DNA of 54,805 bases from an uncultured Mycoplasmatota bacterium (GCA_900544625.1 UQVR01000004.1:1-54805); one strand, 5' to 3'. Counted from the first letter of the stretch, positions 1 to 8,154 are shown. Notes: a model not told the origin generated them from the letters alone. Translations and numbers: made by a program.

Positions 1-549
1 TATTTGAAAATTATTGTATATTTCACTTGATAAAAGATTTTTATCTCCCAGAATAAATGATAAATAATAATCACTATTATTCATGTTACATGCTCTTTTA
101 TAAATTATATCTTTTATTTTGTATAATAAATTATTATTTTCTTTTATTACTTTATAATTAGATATATCAAATATATAATATATTTTTTTATTATATAAAT
201 ATTTTTTATAATTTAGATTATTAAAAATAGTATTACTAGAAGGAACTTTAAATGTGCCTTCTAGTAATATTTCATCTTTATGATGCAATGTTTTTAGTAT
301 ATTGTTTTTTTCTTCTAAAGTCTTAATATAATAATTGGCTATTACTTTTTCTTTACCATTTATTTCTAAAGTAAGTTTATTACCATTAATACTAATACTT
401 GTAATACTACCTGATAATATAGTGTCTTTTATATTATAATTGGATTTATATTTAATAACTTTAGTAAATAGAATGATATAAATTGTTGATACAAGTAATA
501 AAAATGCAAATAATTTGTTATATTGTAATATTTGCTTTAAACTTCTCAT
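1..549 (-). CDS. comEC: ComEC DNA-uptake channel, N-terminal fragment (cut by left edge)
   Basis: The frame opens with ATG at 547-549 and stays open for 183 codons to position 1, so the rest of the gene lies left of the window. The translation begins MRSLKQILQYNK, has one membrane segment at about residues 13-28, then a beta-rich stretch containing NYKKYLYNKKIYYIF. That matches the OB-fold domain (DUF4131) at the start of ComEC, the inner-membrane channel that passes single-stranded DNA into the cell during transformation. It follows comEA and overlaps it by 32 bases, the usual comEA-comEC order. The channel and nuclease-like domains cannot be seen, so integrity is unknown. Confidence 0.85.
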   Translation of the reverse strand, partial: MRSLKQILQYNKLFAFLLLVSTIYIILFTKVIKYKSNYNIKDTILSGSITSISINGNKLTLEINGKEKVIANYYIKTLEEKNNILKTLHHKDEILLEGTFKVPSSNTIFNNLNYKKYLYNKKIYYIFDISNYKVIKENNNLLYKIKDIIYKRACNMNNSDYYLSFILGDKNLLSSEIYNNFQI

Positions 550-1183
550 ATGTAGATTTGCCTATTCCACTTACTTTTATAATATCTTCGATACTTTTAA
601 ATAAACCATTATTTTGTCTATATGTAATTATTGCTTCAGCTTTACTTTTGCCTATTCCAGATAAAGTAGTAAGTTCATTTATACTAGCAGTATTAATATT
701 AATTAGTTTAGTTTCATTACTAGTTATATTTTTATTACTACTTTCAATTATACTTTCTTTTTTTTCAACACATTTACTTATATCATAACCATTACTTTTA
801 CAACCCGTATCTACTTTATTTACTTTCTTATAAACACTCTTTTTATAGATAAATATAACCATTTCATCTTTTACTTTCATGCTTAAATTAATATTATTAG
901 TATTAGCGTTACTTGTAAATCCCCCACATAGTTCTATAACATCTTTTATAATGCTATCTTCTTTTAAAGAATAAACACCAGGATTTTTTACTTCTCCTTT
1001 TACTTCTAGATTTATTAATTTATCATCATTTTCTTCATTTGCTTTTTCTTTATTAATACTTAAGTCATTACATATACATTCTTCTTTATTTACGTATGAA
1101 AAAAGAAAAAATCCTCCGAAAATTAAAAACAATATAAATAAAATAATAATTATTATAACTTCTTTTCTTTTTAAAAATTCCAA
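518..1183 (-). CDS. comEA: ComEA, DNA receptor for competence
   Basis: 221 residues. A membrane anchor (about 9-30) is followed by an SLBB-type domain (about 58-115), a Lys/Ser-rich linker, and a C-terminal helix-hairpin-helix DNA-binding domain (about 160-221) with NINTASINELTTLSGIG and a second VSGIGKS hairpin. This is the standard ComEA layout: it binds incoming double-stranded DNA at the membrane and hands it to ComEC. The start is TTG at 1181-1183, chosen because a strong ACGGAGG Shine-Dalgarno lies just upstream and no ATG fits. The comEC start lies inside its 3' end, suggesting translational coupling. Confidence 0.93.
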   Translation of the reverse strand: MEFLKRKEVIIIIILFILFLIFGGFFLFSYVNKEECICNDLSINKEKANEENDDKLINLEVKGEVKNPGVYSLKEDSIIKDVIELCGGFTSNANTNNINLSMKVKDEMVIFIYKKSVYKKVNKVDTGCKSNGYDISKCVEKKESIIESSNKNITSNETKLININTASINELTTLSGIGKSKAEAIITYRQNNGLFKSIEDIIKVSGIGKSTYEKFKANITI

Positions 1184-1269
1184 TATTACCTCCGTTATAT
1201 GGTTATTCTTATATTCTCTTCATATAATATATTTCCTTTTTAAAAAATTTTTTGCGAATTTTTTTAAAA

Positions 1270-1297
1270 AAACATAAATATTTTCATATCTATGTTT
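1270..1297 (-). terminator. Rho-independent terminator after ylbL
   Basis: On the minus strand a 7-bp stem (AAACATA/TATGTTT, about 14-base loop) is followed by a short T run at 1269-1265. It overlaps the ylbL stop codon. Between it and comEA (1184-1264) I see only the comEA ribosome-binding site and AT-rich sequence. Confidence 0.6.
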
Positions 1298-2303
1298 AAT
1301 TATTATTTAAATATTCTATTGCCTCATCAAATGTTTCTACACTTATTATCTTTATATCTAAATTGTGATTTTTTTTAACTCTTATTGCTTCATCATAATT
1401 TTCTTTGGGACAAATAAATAAATTTGCTTTATTTTTTACTGCCCCGAGAATTTTATATTTAACGCCATCGATTTTTCCAACATTTCCATTTATATCTATT
1501 GTGCCTGTTCCAACAACCTTTTTACCTTTGGTTATATCTTCATCAATTAATGAATTATATATGGCTAAAGAAAGCATTAATCCTCCGCTTGAACCTGATT
1601 CACTTGCTTTAGTTTTTATTTTTATTTCTGGAATTGTTTCGTATTCATAGGTGGTTAAAAAAGCTATGCCTACTTTTAACTCATTATTTATCTTTATTAC
1701 TTGAGCTTTTCTTGTCTTTTCTTTACCATTATTCTTTACTTTAAAATAAACAATGTCATTTTCTTTCTTTGTGCTTATATATTCTTTTAAATCGTTTATA
1801 TCTGATATATTATTTTTATCTACGGATATTATTTGATCATAAACTTGAACATCTGTTTTAGCTAAGTCATCAATATAGATAACATTATTTACATTATTAG
1901 TAATTTTAATTTCTTTATTTGCTTTTTTATAAGCAAGTATTGTGGCATTATCTATTGATGAAGTCATATACAATTTTTCCATTTTAAGTAAATCATCTAC
2001 GGATTCATCATCTATTGTTACTTCACTTTCTTTTAATAAATCCCAATCTGGTATTACAAATGATAATAATATCGAAGGAATATTTCCTTTTCTTAAAGTA
2101 ACGTAACTCATGTTTAATGAGCCTTTCTTCTCAACTTTATCTTCAACTTCAATTCTTTTTTCTAAATTTACTATTCCTCCGGGTGTATACACAACATAAG
2201 GAAATTCATAAGTAAATGCAAAAACTAAAAGAATTAATACAATCATAAACTTATAATTTTCTAATATAAATCTTTTTATCTTTTCATATATTTTATTAAG
2301 CAT
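1296..2303 (-). CDS. ylbL: YlbL-type PDZ/Lon-domain membrane serine protease
   Basis: 335 residues. One N-terminal membrane segment (about 16-37), a PDZ-like region (about 100-205), and a C-terminal Lon-type S16 protease domain. The Ser/Lys dyad is visible: Ser239 in SGSSGGLM and Lys282 in DGVKYK, 43 residues apart as in Lon. The domain order is that of Bacillus YlbL, a membrane-anchored protease. It is divergent from ylbJ with 42 bases between; in Bacillus ylbJ and ylbL are neighbours separated by coaD and ylbK, which are absent here. Substrate unknown. Confidence 0.9.
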   Translation of the reverse strand: MLNKIYEKIKRFILENYKFMIVLILLVFAFTYEFPYVVYTPGGIVNLEKRIEVEDKVEKKGSLNMSYVTLRKGNIPSILLSFVIPDWDLLKESEVTIDDESVDDLLKMEKLYMTSSIDNATILAYKKANKEIKITNNVNNVIYIDDLAKTDVQVYDQIISVDKNNISDINDLKEYISTKKENDIVYFKVKNNGKEKTRKAQVIKINNELKVGIAFLTTYEYETIPEIKIKTKASESGSSGGLMLSLAIYNSLIDEDITKGKKVVGTGTIDINGNVGKIDGVKYKILGAVKNKANLFICPKENYDEAIRVKKNHNLDIKIISVETFDEAIEYLNNN

Positions 2304-2345
2304 TTAATATCACCTTTATTAATTATAGCAAAAAAGGAATAATAT

Positions 2346-3182
2346 ATGAAACGAAAATTAATTATTTTTACAATTATGACACTAATTATACTTGTTTTTA
2401 AAAACTATCAATCGGTTTTATCTAGCACAATTGATGGTGTTAATATTTGGCTTTATAAAGTATTTCCATATCTTTTTATTATGATAATTATCCAAGATTT
2501 ACTTATTAATCTTAACTTTGCTAATTTTTTTAAAAGAACTTCCACTTATATTTTCTTTATGTCTATCATATCAGGGAGTCCTTCGAATGCTTATATTATT
2601 TCAAAACTTGTTAAGGAAGAAAAAATTACTAAAGAATATGGTAATACTTGTTTAATTTTTACTTTTTTTACAAATCCATTATTTTTATATAGTATTTTAA
2701 ATATAATTTTTAATTCTTTATATATGACTATAAAAATTATGATAATTATATATATTAGTAATTTTATAATTTATTTTTATTATAAAAAAGATTTACCAGT
2801 TGCTAATATGTATGGTAAATCTAGTAATATTAATTTGCCTTCTTCAATTAAGTCCAGTATTAATACTAACTTAATGGTTTTAGGTTCTATTGTTTTTTAT
2901 TTTATTATTTCTAATATTTTAATTAATACTTTTAATATTGGTTATCCTTTTAATATTTTTTTAAGAGGATTATTAGAAATGACTCAAGGACTTAATGATG
3001 TTATTTATTTGAATTCAGATATTAAAGTAATAACTACCGTAATATTTATTACTTTTGGTGGTTTTTCAATTCATACCCAAGTAAAATGTATTTTAGATGA
3101 GTATGGTCTTGATTATAAATACTTTTTTAAAGGTAGAATACTTCAACTAATAATAGCCATTATTTTAACATTCATACCCTAG
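2346..3182 (+). CDS. ylbJ: YlbJ-family integral membrane protein (short)
   Basis: 278 residues, almost entirely hydrophobic, with about seven predicted membrane segments. It contains the conserved loop SGSPSNAYIISKLVKEE followed by a TNPLF motif, typical of the nucleoside-recognition (Gate)/YlbJ family. In Bacillus, YlbJ is made in the mother cell and needed for normal spore heat resistance. The protein is clearly shorter than the roughly 400 residues usual for YlbJ, so terminal membrane segments are missing. The neighbouring ylbL supports the assignment. Its 3' end overlaps the convergent pseudopilin gene by 18 bases. Confidence 0.75.
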   Translation: MKRKLIIFTIMTLIILVFKNYQSVLSSTIDGVNIWLYKVFPYLFIMIIIQDLLINLNFANFFKRTSTYIFFMSIISGSPSNAYIISKLVKEEKITKEYGNTCLIFTFFTNPLFLYSILNIIFNSLYMTIKIMIIIYISNFIIYFYYKKDLPVANMYGKSSNINLPSSIKSSINTNLMVLGSIVFYFIISNILINTFNIGYPFNIFLRGLLEMTQGLNDVIYLNSDIKVITTVIFITFGGFSIHTQVKCILDEYGLDYKYFFKGRILQLIIAIILTFIP

Positions 3183-3773
3183 ACATGATTCACTATTCTT
3201 AGCATATGTGCTATTTAAAAAAGTATTATTCAAATCGCTTATTTTTCTATAATAACTTATTAAAATATCATCTAAAATATTATTATTACCATAAGTATTT
3301 TTTTCATTATTCGTATGAATTTCTATATCAATTTGTAAAGTATATATCTTATCATCTTTACTTGTCGAATAATCATCACTTACAAAGTTAACTTTTGCTT
3401 TGCCTGGATAAAGACTACAATCTTTCATTGTCCATTTTCTTACATTACCATTACTTGAAGTATATGTAATAATATTTTTTGTAACATTAACTTTTGAACT
3501 TGTATTATCATTAAACATAAAGTTTATTATAAGTTCATCTGGTTTTGTATTAGAATCATTTATATTAACTAACACTTTATTGTTTAGATCACTTTCTATA
3601 GCTCGCAAAATTTCTGATCTATTAATTTGATTATTTTTAGCATAAACATTATTTGTATTAGTATTATTTAAGTCTACTAAAAGTCTTACAATAGAAATTA
3701 ATATTACAGACATTAATGCTATACTTATAACTAATTCAATTAATGTATTTCCTTTTTTATTTAATTTTTTCAT
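3165..3773 (-). CDS. Pseudopilin-like protein with type IV prepilin signal
   Basis: 202 residues. The N-terminus MKKLNKKGNTLIELVISIAL is a class III (prepilin) signal: basic leader, Gly before the cleavage site, Glu at mature position 5, then one hydrophobic helix. The remainder is a Ser/Asn-rich soluble domain of unknown fold ending SESCLGYEC. Third gene of a three-gene minus-strand operon; its ATG directly abuts the stop codon of the gene before it. The prepilin peptidase at 26283 would be the processing enzyme. Probably a minor pseudopilin of a competence or type IV-like pilus (ComGF/GG position); exact counterpart not recognised. Confidence 0.8.
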   Translation of the reverse strand: MKKLNKKGNTLIELVISIALMSVILISIVRLLVDLNNTNTNNVYAKNNQINRSEILRAIESDLNNKVLVNINDSNTKPDELIINFMFNDNTSSKVNVTKNIITYTSSNGNVRKWTMKDCSLYPGKAKVNFVSDDYSTSKDDKIYTLQIDIEIHTNNEKNTYGNNNILDDILISYYRKISDLNNTFLNSTYAKNSESCLGYEC

Positions 3774-4682
3774 TTAGTCACCTATTACATATGGGTCTAG
3801 ACTTGTTCCAGAACCGCTTATTAACCTAACATTATTTTTTAAATAGAATGTTGGCCTTACGTTTTTTTCATCAGTTGGTGAAGAATTAATAATTGCTCCA
3901 TCGCTATTTAAAGAATAAACTTTTGTATCTGATATAATAGTGTTTCTAGTTATAAACCATGAATTATTTAAAAATAACCAGTTATTTGTTTTTGTTATAT
4001 TTTTTCCATAGTTTGTTTTATCGCTAGAATCTTCAGCATATATATAATCACTTAAATAAATTATACCAATTTTAGCATTTATTACTACCCCATTATTTTT
4101 ACTATCGCCAACTTCCATAATGGCAATATTTTTTCCTGTTTGAGATATGTATTTTCCATCAATACCTCCGACATACCAATTTTCATTATCTATATACTTT
4201 ATATTATTACCTAAAGATGCTAAGTAACTATCTGTTTCTATATTTAAATTATTAAATATATTTGAAGCAATATAATTATTATTTATAGTTGTATTAAATT
4301 TTAATGTTTTCCAGCTTGTAGCCTTAACTAATTTTACTTTTTCATTAAAAATACCTATTATACGATATAATTCATCACTATCTTTAAATTTCACATAATT
4401 ATTGGGGTTTGCTCCGGTAAATCTATAAGAATTATCATCTATCCCATAAGTATAATTAGTGGAATTTAATCTTATCAATTTGATACCATCTTCTTCGTAA
4501 TGGTTTATTAAGTATCTAGAAAAGTTAGAATCATTTAATTCGCTTTTAATAGTTTTTTTCATATTATTAAGGAAGTTTCTATTTACTGCCATATTCGTTA
4601 CAATATATAACATTAAAGTTAAAAATACTAAAAAGAATGCATATATAACTGTAACTGATATAAACCCTTTGTTATTTTTCAT
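3774..4682 (-). CDS. Pseudopilin-like protein carrying the RIIG-to-SGSG surface domain
   Basis: 302 residues. It starts MKNNKGFISVTVIYAFF, a prepilin-like leader and hydrophobic helix, but mature position 5 is Thr rather than Glu. After about 60 residues comes a domain running from SYRFTGA and LYRIIGIF through WLFLNNSWFITR and VRPTFYL to SGSGTSLDPYVI. The same landmarks, in the same order, appear in the surface protein at 9487-11106 (LYRIIGVF, WMYMGNYDWTISR, VRASFNL, SGSGSMSDPIMI), so the domains are homologous. Here the equivalent stretch is AT-rich like the rest of the genome and shows no hypermutation pattern. Likely an exposed minor (tip) pilin. Confidence 0.75.
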   Translation of the reverse strand: MKNNKGFISVTVIYAFFLVFLTLMLYIVTNMAVNRNFLNNMKKTIKSELNDSNFSRYLINHYEEDGIKLIRLNSTNYTYGIDDNSYRFTGANPNNYVKFKDSDELYRIIGIFNEKVKLVKATSWKTLKFNTTINNNYIASNIFNNLNIETDSYLASLGNNIKYIDNENWYVGGIDGKYISQTGKNIAIMEVGDSKNNGVVINAKIGIIYLSDYIYAEDSSDKTNYGKNITKTNNWLFLNNSWFITRNTIISDTKVYSLNSDGAIINSSPTDEKNVRPTFYLKNNVRLISGSGTSLDPYVIGD

Positions 4683-4691
4683 ATTGCCTCC

Positions 4692-5273
4692 TTATATTCC
4701 TAATGAAGCATAATAAGAATTACATTTCTTATCTATACCTGGAGTACATTTATCTAATTTTTTAGTATCTTCATCAATACTACTTGCATATTCAACTACT
4801 AAATAATATTCATATGATGTATCATTTATAGTATTAATATATGTCTTTAAGTTATAACCTAAATTTTCTAATGATCTATCACATTTGTCTTCTGTATTTG
4901 AAAAACATTCATCAAACATTTTAGAGTCTACCAAAATAATTTGATTTATTTTAAAACTCTGAACTATCTTTTCTAAAGATTCTTTCATCATACTCTTATT
5001 ACTTTCAAATAGTCCTTCATATTCCGCTCCGATTGTGGTTATATATGTTTCTTTAAAGGCATTACTTTTGATTGTATTTAAATCTGCATATTCTTCTAAA
5101 AACTTTCTTACATAATTTGTGTAATATATAAATGCTGTATCATCATAATAAACTCTTCTTTCTTCTTCCGTTATTATGGCACTATATGAACTATATAAAT
5201 ATATTAATGCTGCAGATAGAATAACTATTGTTACAATTGTTTCTATAAATGCAAAACCATTTTTTTTCTTCAT
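4692..5273 (-). CDS. Pseudopilin-like protein, first gene of the pilin trio
   Basis: 193 residues beginning MKKKNGFAFIETIVTIVIL: Gly-Phe cleavage junction and Glu at mature position 5, followed by one hydrophobic helix, the type IV prepilin signal. The soluble part has several Cys (ECFSNTEDKCDRSL, KCTPGIDKKC) that may form disulfides outside the membrane. It leads the operon and is separated from the next gene by 9 bases. Role inferred from the signal and neighbours only; I do not recognise the soluble domain. Confidence 0.78.
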   Translation of the reverse strand: MKKKNGFAFIETIVTIVILSAALIYLYSSYSAIITEEERRVYYDDTAFIYYTNYVRKFLEEYADLNTIKSNAFKETYITTIGAEYEGLFESNKSMMKESLEKIVQSFKINQIILVDSKMFDECFSNTEDKCDRSLENLGYNLKTYINTINDTSYEYYLVVEYASSIDEDTKKLDKCTPGIDKKCNSYYASLGI

Positions 5274-5309
5274 ATAACTAGCCTACCTTTTATAATATAA
5301 TTTTATCAA

Positions 5310-5342
5310 GAAAAAAATAAAAAATCAACCATTACTGGTTGA
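5310..5342 (-). terminator. Terminator after ysxE
   Basis: Minus-strand hairpin TCAACC/GGTTGA (5325-5342) followed by a nearly pure T run (5324-5310). It ends transcription of spoVID-ysxE before the pilin operon. Confidence 0.75.
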
Positions 5343-5370
5343 ATTACATATACTATTTATAGGTGGTATT

Positions 5371-5550
5371 ATGAAGTTTCAGGGGCCTCGGAATGGATTA
5401 ACAATTATTATTCTCTTTATCCTTGGTATGCTTATATTTTATCAAGCCATTATTACTTTAATATTACCTTTTAGATTTAATATTTTTATTTTACTTATTG
5501 AAATTGCTTTATTTTTCTTCTTCTTGCTTCGTATTATATGGCCTTATTAA
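5371..5550 (+). CDS. Small membrane protein, 59 residues
   Basis: ATG at 5371 is preceded by AGGTGGTATT, a good ribosome-binding site. The product starts MKFQGPRNG and has two hydrophobic helices (about 10-28 and 34-55) ending IIWPY. Its last 42 bases overlap the convergent ysxE 3' end. No family recognised. Small two-helix membrane proteins are common beside sporulation genes, but I assign no function. Confidence 0.6.
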   Translation: MKFQGPRNGLTIIILFILGMLIFYQAIITLILPFRFNIFILLIEIALFFFFLLRIIWPY

Positions 5551-6396
5551 CTCTTCTGTTTTAAAAACATAATCCATGACTTCACTAATAACTTTACATT
5601 TTTCAAATTCATTATTACTTTTCTTAATCTGTGGAGGCAAAGATATAAGAATAAATAATAATTTTTTTTCATAATCTAGTAAAGGAAATTTATATATATA
5701 TCTTTCTAATATTTCACTAAAGTTAATATTCTTCCATTCTTTTTTATATAATTTTACAATATCTATAACTGGAGTATCTATCATATAATTATCCCAGCTT
5801 ATTAATTTATTATTAAGTAAATGATTTAATTCTAAGTTATTATGAATTAAACAAACTCTTATTTTAGTTTCATTTGTAACTAGACTATACCAATTATCTA
5901 ATTCACTATTTGCATATTCTAAAGCAGCATTTATTTTAAAGTAATTTCTCATAAAAATATAATTTGATGGAGATGCATATACTTCATTAAACCCTATTTC
6001 ATATAGTGTATTATAATAGTTACTTAAATAACTAATATTACTTTTTATATCTTCATATATACTTTTAAATTTATCTTCACTTACTTCTTTAAAATAGCTA
6101 GTTTTATTATGTAAACTAGCTATTATTTCTATTAAATCGTCACATTTTTGTTCTTTGGGTAATTTTATATCTTCAACATATTCAAAAACATTTACTTCAT
6201 CTCTGGATGAATCTATAATTTTAGGATAATTCATAAAACCTCGATTAGTTAAATAAGTATATAATTCATTTATATCTTTCTTCTTTGGTTTTATAATAAA
6301 ATCTCCACAGGTAGTTTCTAATATGGTTGATTTTCCTTTTATAGTATATCTATAGGGTTTATAAATAGATTTTAATATTTCAATACTTTTATTCAT
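5509..6396 (-). CDS. ysxE: YsxE/CotS-like spore-coat kinase-fold protein
   Basis: 295 residues with the aminoglycoside-phosphotransferase/CotS fold: an N-terminal lobe (KGKSTILETTCGDFIIKPKKK), a linker with FEYVEDIKLP, and a C-terminal lobe with HNNLELNHLL and ISWDNYMIDTPVIDI. In active kinases the first motif is HxDxxxxN; the Asp is replaced here (HNNLELNH), so it is probably a pseudokinase. YsxE follows spoVID in Bacillus, and here too it follows a SpoVID-like gene with an 8-base overlap. Family members are spore-coat proteins. The function is inferred from this pairing. Confidence 0.75.
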   Translation of the reverse strand: MNKSIEILKSIYKPYRYTIKGKSTILETTCGDFIIKPKKKDINELYTYLTNRGFMNYPKIIDSSRDEVNVFEYVEDIKLPKEQKCDDLIEIIASLHNKTSYFKEVSEDKFKSIYEDIKSNISYLSNYYNTLYEIGFNEVYASPSNYIFMRNYFKINAALEYANSELDNWYSLVTNETKIRVCLIHNNLELNHLLNNKLISWDNYMIDTPVIDIVKLYKKEWKNINFSEILERYIYKFPLLDYEKKLLFILISLPPQIKKSNNEFEKCKVISEVMDYVFKTEELIRPYNTKQEEEK

Positions 6397-7042
6397 TTAC
6401 TTCAGGAATTATTATTTTATCTCCTAAACTCAAATTACTTATATCATTATAATCTCCGATTATATTTTTACTTGTATTATATTTTATGCATATTGATTCA
6501 ATTGTATCTGTTTCTTTCATCTCGTGTATATGATATGTTACATACGCATCATCTTTAGTATTTATACTATCTAAAATAGTATTCTTTGTTTCATCTTCAA
6601 TATCTCTTTCTTCTTTTTCTTTTACTTCAGTCTCTTTATTACTTTCTATTTCATCTAATATTTTATCAAGTTCTGGTTCTTCTACTCTTTTAAATAATTC
6701 TTCTTCCGTTTCTTCTTCTTTAACTTCTTCGGCATTTATACTATATTCAATATTTACTCGTAAAGTATCATTATCTATTACTTCATAAGTAAAATCTTCA
6801 ACTTCAAAATTAACACTTTCTTCATTAATCTTACTTGTCATATTAACTGAAAATGGTAAAACATATTCAAAATGTTCTTTATTTACACTTACTTCATGAG
6901 ACTTATAGTCCCCACTTATAGTGAAGTTTCCTAATACTTCTTCTGGATTAGCTGTAAAATCATGTTCTAGTGAAATACTTAATATTTCTGCAATATTTGT
7001 TTTAAACTTAATATCTTTTGTAAATGGTATAATACAATTCAT
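6389..7042 (-). CDS. spoVID: SpoVID-like spore-coat morphogenetic protein with LysM
   Basis: 217 residues in three parts. The N-terminal beta domain (about 1-110; IAEILSISLEHD) matches the SpoVID N-terminus. A Glu/Lys-rich low-complexity linker follows (about 110-160). A C-terminal LysM-type peptidoglycan-binding domain starts at about 168 (YHIHEMKETDTIESIC) and ends with GDKIIIPEVN. In Bacillus SpoVID helps the coat encase the forespore. This version is much shorter than Bacillus SpoVID (about 575 residues), mainly in the linker. First gene of a two-gene operon with ysxE. Confidence 0.8.
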   Translation of the reverse strand: MNCIIPFTKDIKFKTNIAEILSISLEHDFTANPEEVLGNFTISGDYKSHEVSVNKEHFEYVLPFSVNMTSKINEESVNFEVEDFTYEVIDNDTLRVNIEYSINAEEVKEEETEEELFKRVEEPELDKILDEIESNKETEVKEKEERDIEDETKNTILDSINTKDDAYVTYHIHEMKETDTIESICIKYNTSKNIIGDYNDISNLSLGDKIIIPEVNE

Positions 7043-7093
7043 ATCATTTCCTCCCTTTATTAGAAAATATATGAATTAAAAAAATAAATAGAA

Positions 7094-7121
7094 CAAAAAA
7101 ACTCAACAAAAACTATTGAGT
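7094..7121 (-). terminator. Terminator after the toxin-antitoxin operon
   Basis: Minus-strand stem ACTCAA/TTGAGT (7101-7121) followed by seven T residues (7100-7094), directly downstream of the toxin stop codon. Confidence 0.8.
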
Positions 7122-7131
7122 AGTCATTATT

Positions 7132-7590
7132 TTATGACAAGACTTTATCTTGTTTTAAATTTGGATTTAATTTTAAAATTTCTACAGAAGACATATAAAC
7201 AATTCTATCATCATCAATTTTATTATATTTTTGATAATCATTATATGTTTCAATTAAGTCTTGTAATTTATCTTGAGATAGCTTATTAACTGTTTTTCTA
7301 GCCTTAATTAATTCTTCTGTTAATTCTATTGTCAGCTTGGTATTTAATTGTGCATAGCTATCTTCAAAAATTACGCTTTCTTTAGGATTCAAAGAATTAA
7401 TAAAATAATTATATTTGTGAAATAATTGATGTAATTTTCCAGCTGTTTTATCTAATGCAATAACTTCAATAGTTTTTTTCTCAACTCTACAAATTAGCAT
7501 TGGATGTTCTACTTTAGATTCCACATTTTTTTGATATTTAACATTTAACCATAACACTTGTCCCACTTCTAACTTTGATTCATCAATCAC
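7132..7590 (-). CDS. Putative PemK/MazF-like toxin partnered with a Panacea antitoxin
   Basis: 152 residues. The start LEVGQVLWLNVKYQ, then HPMLICRVEKKTIEVIALDKTAGK, resembles the SH3-like barrel of PemK/MazF endoribonucleases, which commonly open with a GDIVLV-type strand and a conserved Pro/Ile strand. The helical C-terminus is specific to this branch. Start is GTG at 7588-7590, overlapping the antitoxin stop in a GTGA junction without a strong ribosome-binding site, so translation is probably coupled. Pairing with a Panacea-domain gene supports a toxin role. The family call rests on weak similarity and no catalytic residues were proved. Confidence 0.55.
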   Translation of the reverse strand: MIDESKLEVGQVLWLNVKYQKNVESKVEHPMLICRVEKKTIEVIALDKTAGKLHQLFHKYNYFINSLNPKESVIFEDSYAQLNTKLTIELTEELIKARKTVNKLSQDKLQDLIETYNDYQKYNKIDDDRIVYMSSVEILKLNPNLKQDKVLS

Positions 7591-8066
7591 AGTTTTAATG
7601 CTTCGATTAATCCTTTATATCGTTTTTGATATTCTGCTATGTTTTCTTCTAAGTTCATAACTGGCGCATTATAGGTGTCATGGCTCAATTTTATCCATTC
7701 AGGATCTTCATGAGTAATATCAATCAATTCTTCATATGTTGCATTCTTTAATGCATCATAAATCTTATCCAAAAACATTTTATCATTATCATTGATTATT
7801 GTCTTTTTGTTATTATTTGCAATGTGTGAATATTCTTTCATTATATCTACTAAAACTGGGCCATTATCGTATGCAACAAAATTATCGTCGAACAATTTTC
7901 TGCCGTATTTTGCCAGATACACAACTTGCGTTAAAAACAAATATTTGTTAAGTCTTGCATTACCTTCATAAAATTTTCTCTCATTTTTAACTACAATATT
8001 ATTATTAAATAATTGACCATTAATATCTTTTGACAAATAATATTTTGCAACTTCGATTGCTTTCAA
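7587..8066 (-). CDS. Panacea (SocA/GepA-like) antitoxin
   Basis: 159 residues matching the Panacea/DUF4065 family: ARLNKYLFLTQVVYLAKYGR, then LFDDNFVAYDNGPVLVDIMKEY, the hallmark GP-containing segment of SocA/GepA proteins. Known members act as antitoxins that neutralise very different toxins encoded next to them. Start is TTG at 8064-8066, supported by AAAGGAGGG just upstream. First gene of a two-gene operon with its own consensus promoter and terminator, typical of a mobile toxin-antitoxin module. Confidence 0.82.
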   Translation of the reverse strand: MKAIEVAKYYLSKDINGQLFNNNIVVKNERKFYEGNARLNKYLFLTQVVYLAKYGRKLFDDNFVAYDNGPVLVDIMKEYSHIANNNKKTIINDNDKMFLDKIYDALKNATYEELIDITHEDPEWIKLSHDTYNAPVMNLEENIAEYQKRYKGLIEALKL

Positions 8067-8113
8067 GAAAATCCCTCCTTTTCAAATTAAGTTATACTTT
8101 CAAGTACAATTAA

Positions 8114-8142
8114 ATTATAAAGCAAAATAGTGGCTAAGTCAA
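8114..8142 (-). promoter_or_regulatory. SigA promoter of the Panacea operon
   Basis: Minus-strand TTGACT (8137-8142), 17-base spacer, TATAAT (8114-8119). It lies inside the hairpin that also ends the upstream smr gene. Confidence 0.85.
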
Positions 8143-8154
8143 CTATTTTGCTTT
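8119..8154 (-). terminator. 13-bp hairpin overlapping smr stop and TA promoter
   Basis: Arms AAAGCAAAATAGT (8119-8131) and its exact complement (8142-8154) enclose a 10-base loop. On the minus strand only a short mixed T run follows, so termination may be partial. The -35 and spacer of the next promoter lie within the stem and loop. Confidence 0.6.
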
